A stretch of DNA of 64,000 bases from Eretmocerus hayati. Taxonomy: Eukaryota > Arthropoda > Insecta > Hymenoptera > Aphelinidae. The stretch lies in assembly GCA_029851415.1 (NCBI GenBank), contig CM056742.1, forward strand, positions 158,539,121-158,603,120, written 5' to 3'. Positions 62,485 to 64,000 of the stretch are shown piece after piece (positions within the stretch are counted from its first letter, which is position 1; each line of letters opens with the position of its first letter). The notes beneath the pieces were generated by a model, which was not told where the DNA came from, did no database searches, and saw nothing but the letters and a program-made list of their open reading frames with translations. A program made the position numbers and the translations under genes.

Positions 62485-62656
62485 TCCCGGGGGGCGAAAG
62501 GCCATCGGGCAAATGTCCAATCGGGCGGATGGCGTCGGGCAAAAGGGATCGGGCGATTGTATATCGGGCAAATGTCCGTCGGGCGCGTGGACCATCGGGC
62601 GCATGGAATCGGGCGAATGGAATCGGGCGATAGACCGGGAACCGATCCCGAACCCG
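62485..62656. repeat. Right terminal array of the MULE
   Basis: Reiterated ATCGGGC boxes (at least ten), including ATCGGGCAAATGTCC and GTCGGGCGCGTGGACC. The order matches the inverted left array at 57253-57401. Confidence 0.8.
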
Positions 62657-64000
62657 GGTGAGAATTCATTTGATGGTAACACATCAATGGACGTGTAATT
62701 GCCTGTTTCCGGCCAAGTGCCTAAAACTCAATCTTTTCATGGGCACCTAGTGAATTTCTGAAATGAGTGAGTCTCTACCGAAGAAAAATCAGTCTATGGT
62801 TGAGAACTCATCGATTTGCATATGGCAAAATCCCAATTTCAACAAATGGGAAACATATTCTCTTCCTATGTGTAACAAAGACTGCATGTGTTTTTTTGGT
62901 TTCAGGAAAAAAATTGCTCTCAGTCTAAAAGTTTGTGCTATGGTTTACTCGTTATGGAAGAGATGGAAGTAGTTGCATCGAGCTCAAATTTTGAGCAAGA
63001 CTATTTCATCTCATTCTGAGAACTTTCATCATGTGGACGGACTTCAACATTTGAAATGCACCTAAATCTGAAGAAATTTCCCATGTTCGTCATGTTGTGT
63101 TGGAAATTCAGATTTATTCATGACAGGCTAAATACACAATTCATTCCATCGCATGGATACCTACTGGTACCTCTCAAATTGTACAGAGGCCAGAACATTC
63201 CATTGAGTCATGAGTGTATACAAAATCAAAACCAAGTAATAGCCCCACCAACACAGTGCTCTTCATTTTTATTCAACTTCTTTTCCACTCATTTCTTCCA
63301 ATTGGATAACTTTTGATTTGGAAATTCAAAGAAAACCATCGTGCGATAAGTGAGGCAAGTATATTACACTTGAACCGTGCATTCATTGTAACATCCAAGC
63401 GTGGCAAGCATATCTATCTCCCATTCAAGCAGTTTACACAGCTCAAAGATTATATATCCCACCGATAAAAGCACAAGCAAACAGAATGAGCCACAGAGGA
63501 TCCTGTTGACTCTGCACACTCTCAGCCTTTTCAGTTTTTCCGCTCACAGTACCTCGAGTAAAGAGGGCATCAGCTTCCAAGTGGAGTAAGTAGATATCCC
63601 ATGGGGATGTACGAGGCGTGAGAAAAATGGTCTTTTCATCCCTGCCACTCCAAGCTTCCAAGCTTCAACTCAACGAGAAAAACGTTTGAGAGATTCTTTC
63701 CAGTATGACGCTTCCCCAAAAATAATCTTACCGTGCCTTCACGATTTTTCTCATCTTATATCTACGTAGCACTCAAAGTGAGATAGAGAGTTAGTGAAAC
63801 GAAGTATGGCAAATGAGATGAGAGGTAGAGGGTATATAGAATCTCCACATTTCTACAGTCACGGCGTATTTACTCAGATAAACGCAAGTGAATCTCGGCT
63901 ATCTGTAGGCTTACTTTTAATTCCATTAAAGGCCTACTACTACTACGACTACTACTACTATTACAGAATTCAGTCATGACTGACTCTGTAATTTCTTCAT
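62657..64000. other. Intergenic stretch to window end
   Basis: No supported gene. A TAC/GAC trinucleotide tract lies at about 63934-63964. Frames here have no recognised motifs. Confidence 0.35.
63934..63964. repeat. TAC microsatellite
   Basis: About ten TAC/GAC/TAT units near the window end. Confidence 0.9.

Larger units (their letters stand above)
57253..62656 (+). mobile_element. Mutator-like element (MULE), decayed, hosting a Chapaev insertion
   Basis: The outer ends are inverted arrays of CCCGA-type boxes (57253-57401 and 62485-62656), including GCGCCCGACGGAC, TTTGCCCGATATA and GCCCGATTGGACATTTGCCC in matching order. Between them lies the 3' part of a MULE transposase (61638-62267) and the complete inner transposon at 57406-61500. 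Only about 150 bp of MULE remains left of the inner element, so the 5' two-thirds of the transposase has been deleted. Exact outer borders and target duplication are uncertain. Confidence 0.65.

Noticed and set aside
1..64000. CRISPR array, prokaryotic operon or integrated virus
   Set aside because: No regularly spaced direct repeats with unique spacers, no operon-like gene packing and no viral capsid or polymerase frames were seen.

Overview
This window looks like nuclear DNA of an insect, or at least an arthropod. The evidence is one spliced yellow/major-royal-jelly-family gene with GT-AG introns, several eukaryotic DNA transposons (Chapaev-type, Mutator-like, Tc1-type and piggyBac-type relatives), insect-style microsatellites and AT-rich intergenic DNA. 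I cannot name the species. There is no bacterial-style gene density, operon, CRISPR array, or recognisable tRNA or rRNA gene.

Layout. 1-480: start of an inverted-repeat element cut by the window edge. 1793-4116: the last four exons of a yellow-family gene on the + strand, with an AATAAA signal at 4211 and a perfect 46-bp palindrome at 4276-4321. 5.9-9.4 kb: two copies of one foldback repeat, the first split by a TTAA-flanked miniature element. 14.1-15.3 kb: a TA-flanked foldback element. 15.55-18.2 kb: a degenerate tandem array with a period near 260 bp and a dimeric A-B-A-B-A core, interrupted by a 0.4-kb GC-richer insertion. 23.2-24.2 kb: a Tc1-type palindromic element. 29.8-42.7 kb: three copies (A, B, C) of one palindromic family; A contains a second palindrome (X, arms about 1.2 kb), which itself contains a probable solo LTR, and B contains a smaller foldback. 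36.7-37.7 kb: another terminal-inverted-repeat element. 44.0 kb: a short hAT-like MITE. 48.1-49.4 kb: a foldback packed with CACTGAA/TTCAGTG palindromes inside a short tandem repeat. 50.5-51.5 kb: an element with terminal arrays of GTGCGCAAAGTT-like boxes and a GC-rich palindrome cluster. 57.25-62.65 kb: a decayed Mutator-like element (MULE) hosting a complete-looking Chapaev-type transposon whose two-exon transposase gene is open.

The only gene with a host-like function is the yellow-family gene; its 5' exon or exons were not found and may lie left of the window. Most other supported features are mobile elements. Nearly every one is an inverted repeat, several are nested, and their order of insertion can be read from empty sites and interrupted arms. 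Long stretches between them show CpG-richer or GA/CT-rich islands and microsatellites, but no coding exon I can defend.

The strongest items for a second look are the nested palindrome families at 29.8-42.7 kb with their shared TGCGCATGCGCA module, the Chapaev element with RAG1-like features inside the MULE, the dimeric tandem array, and the two elements built from short reiterated boxes (48.3-49.1 and 50.5-51.5 kb).
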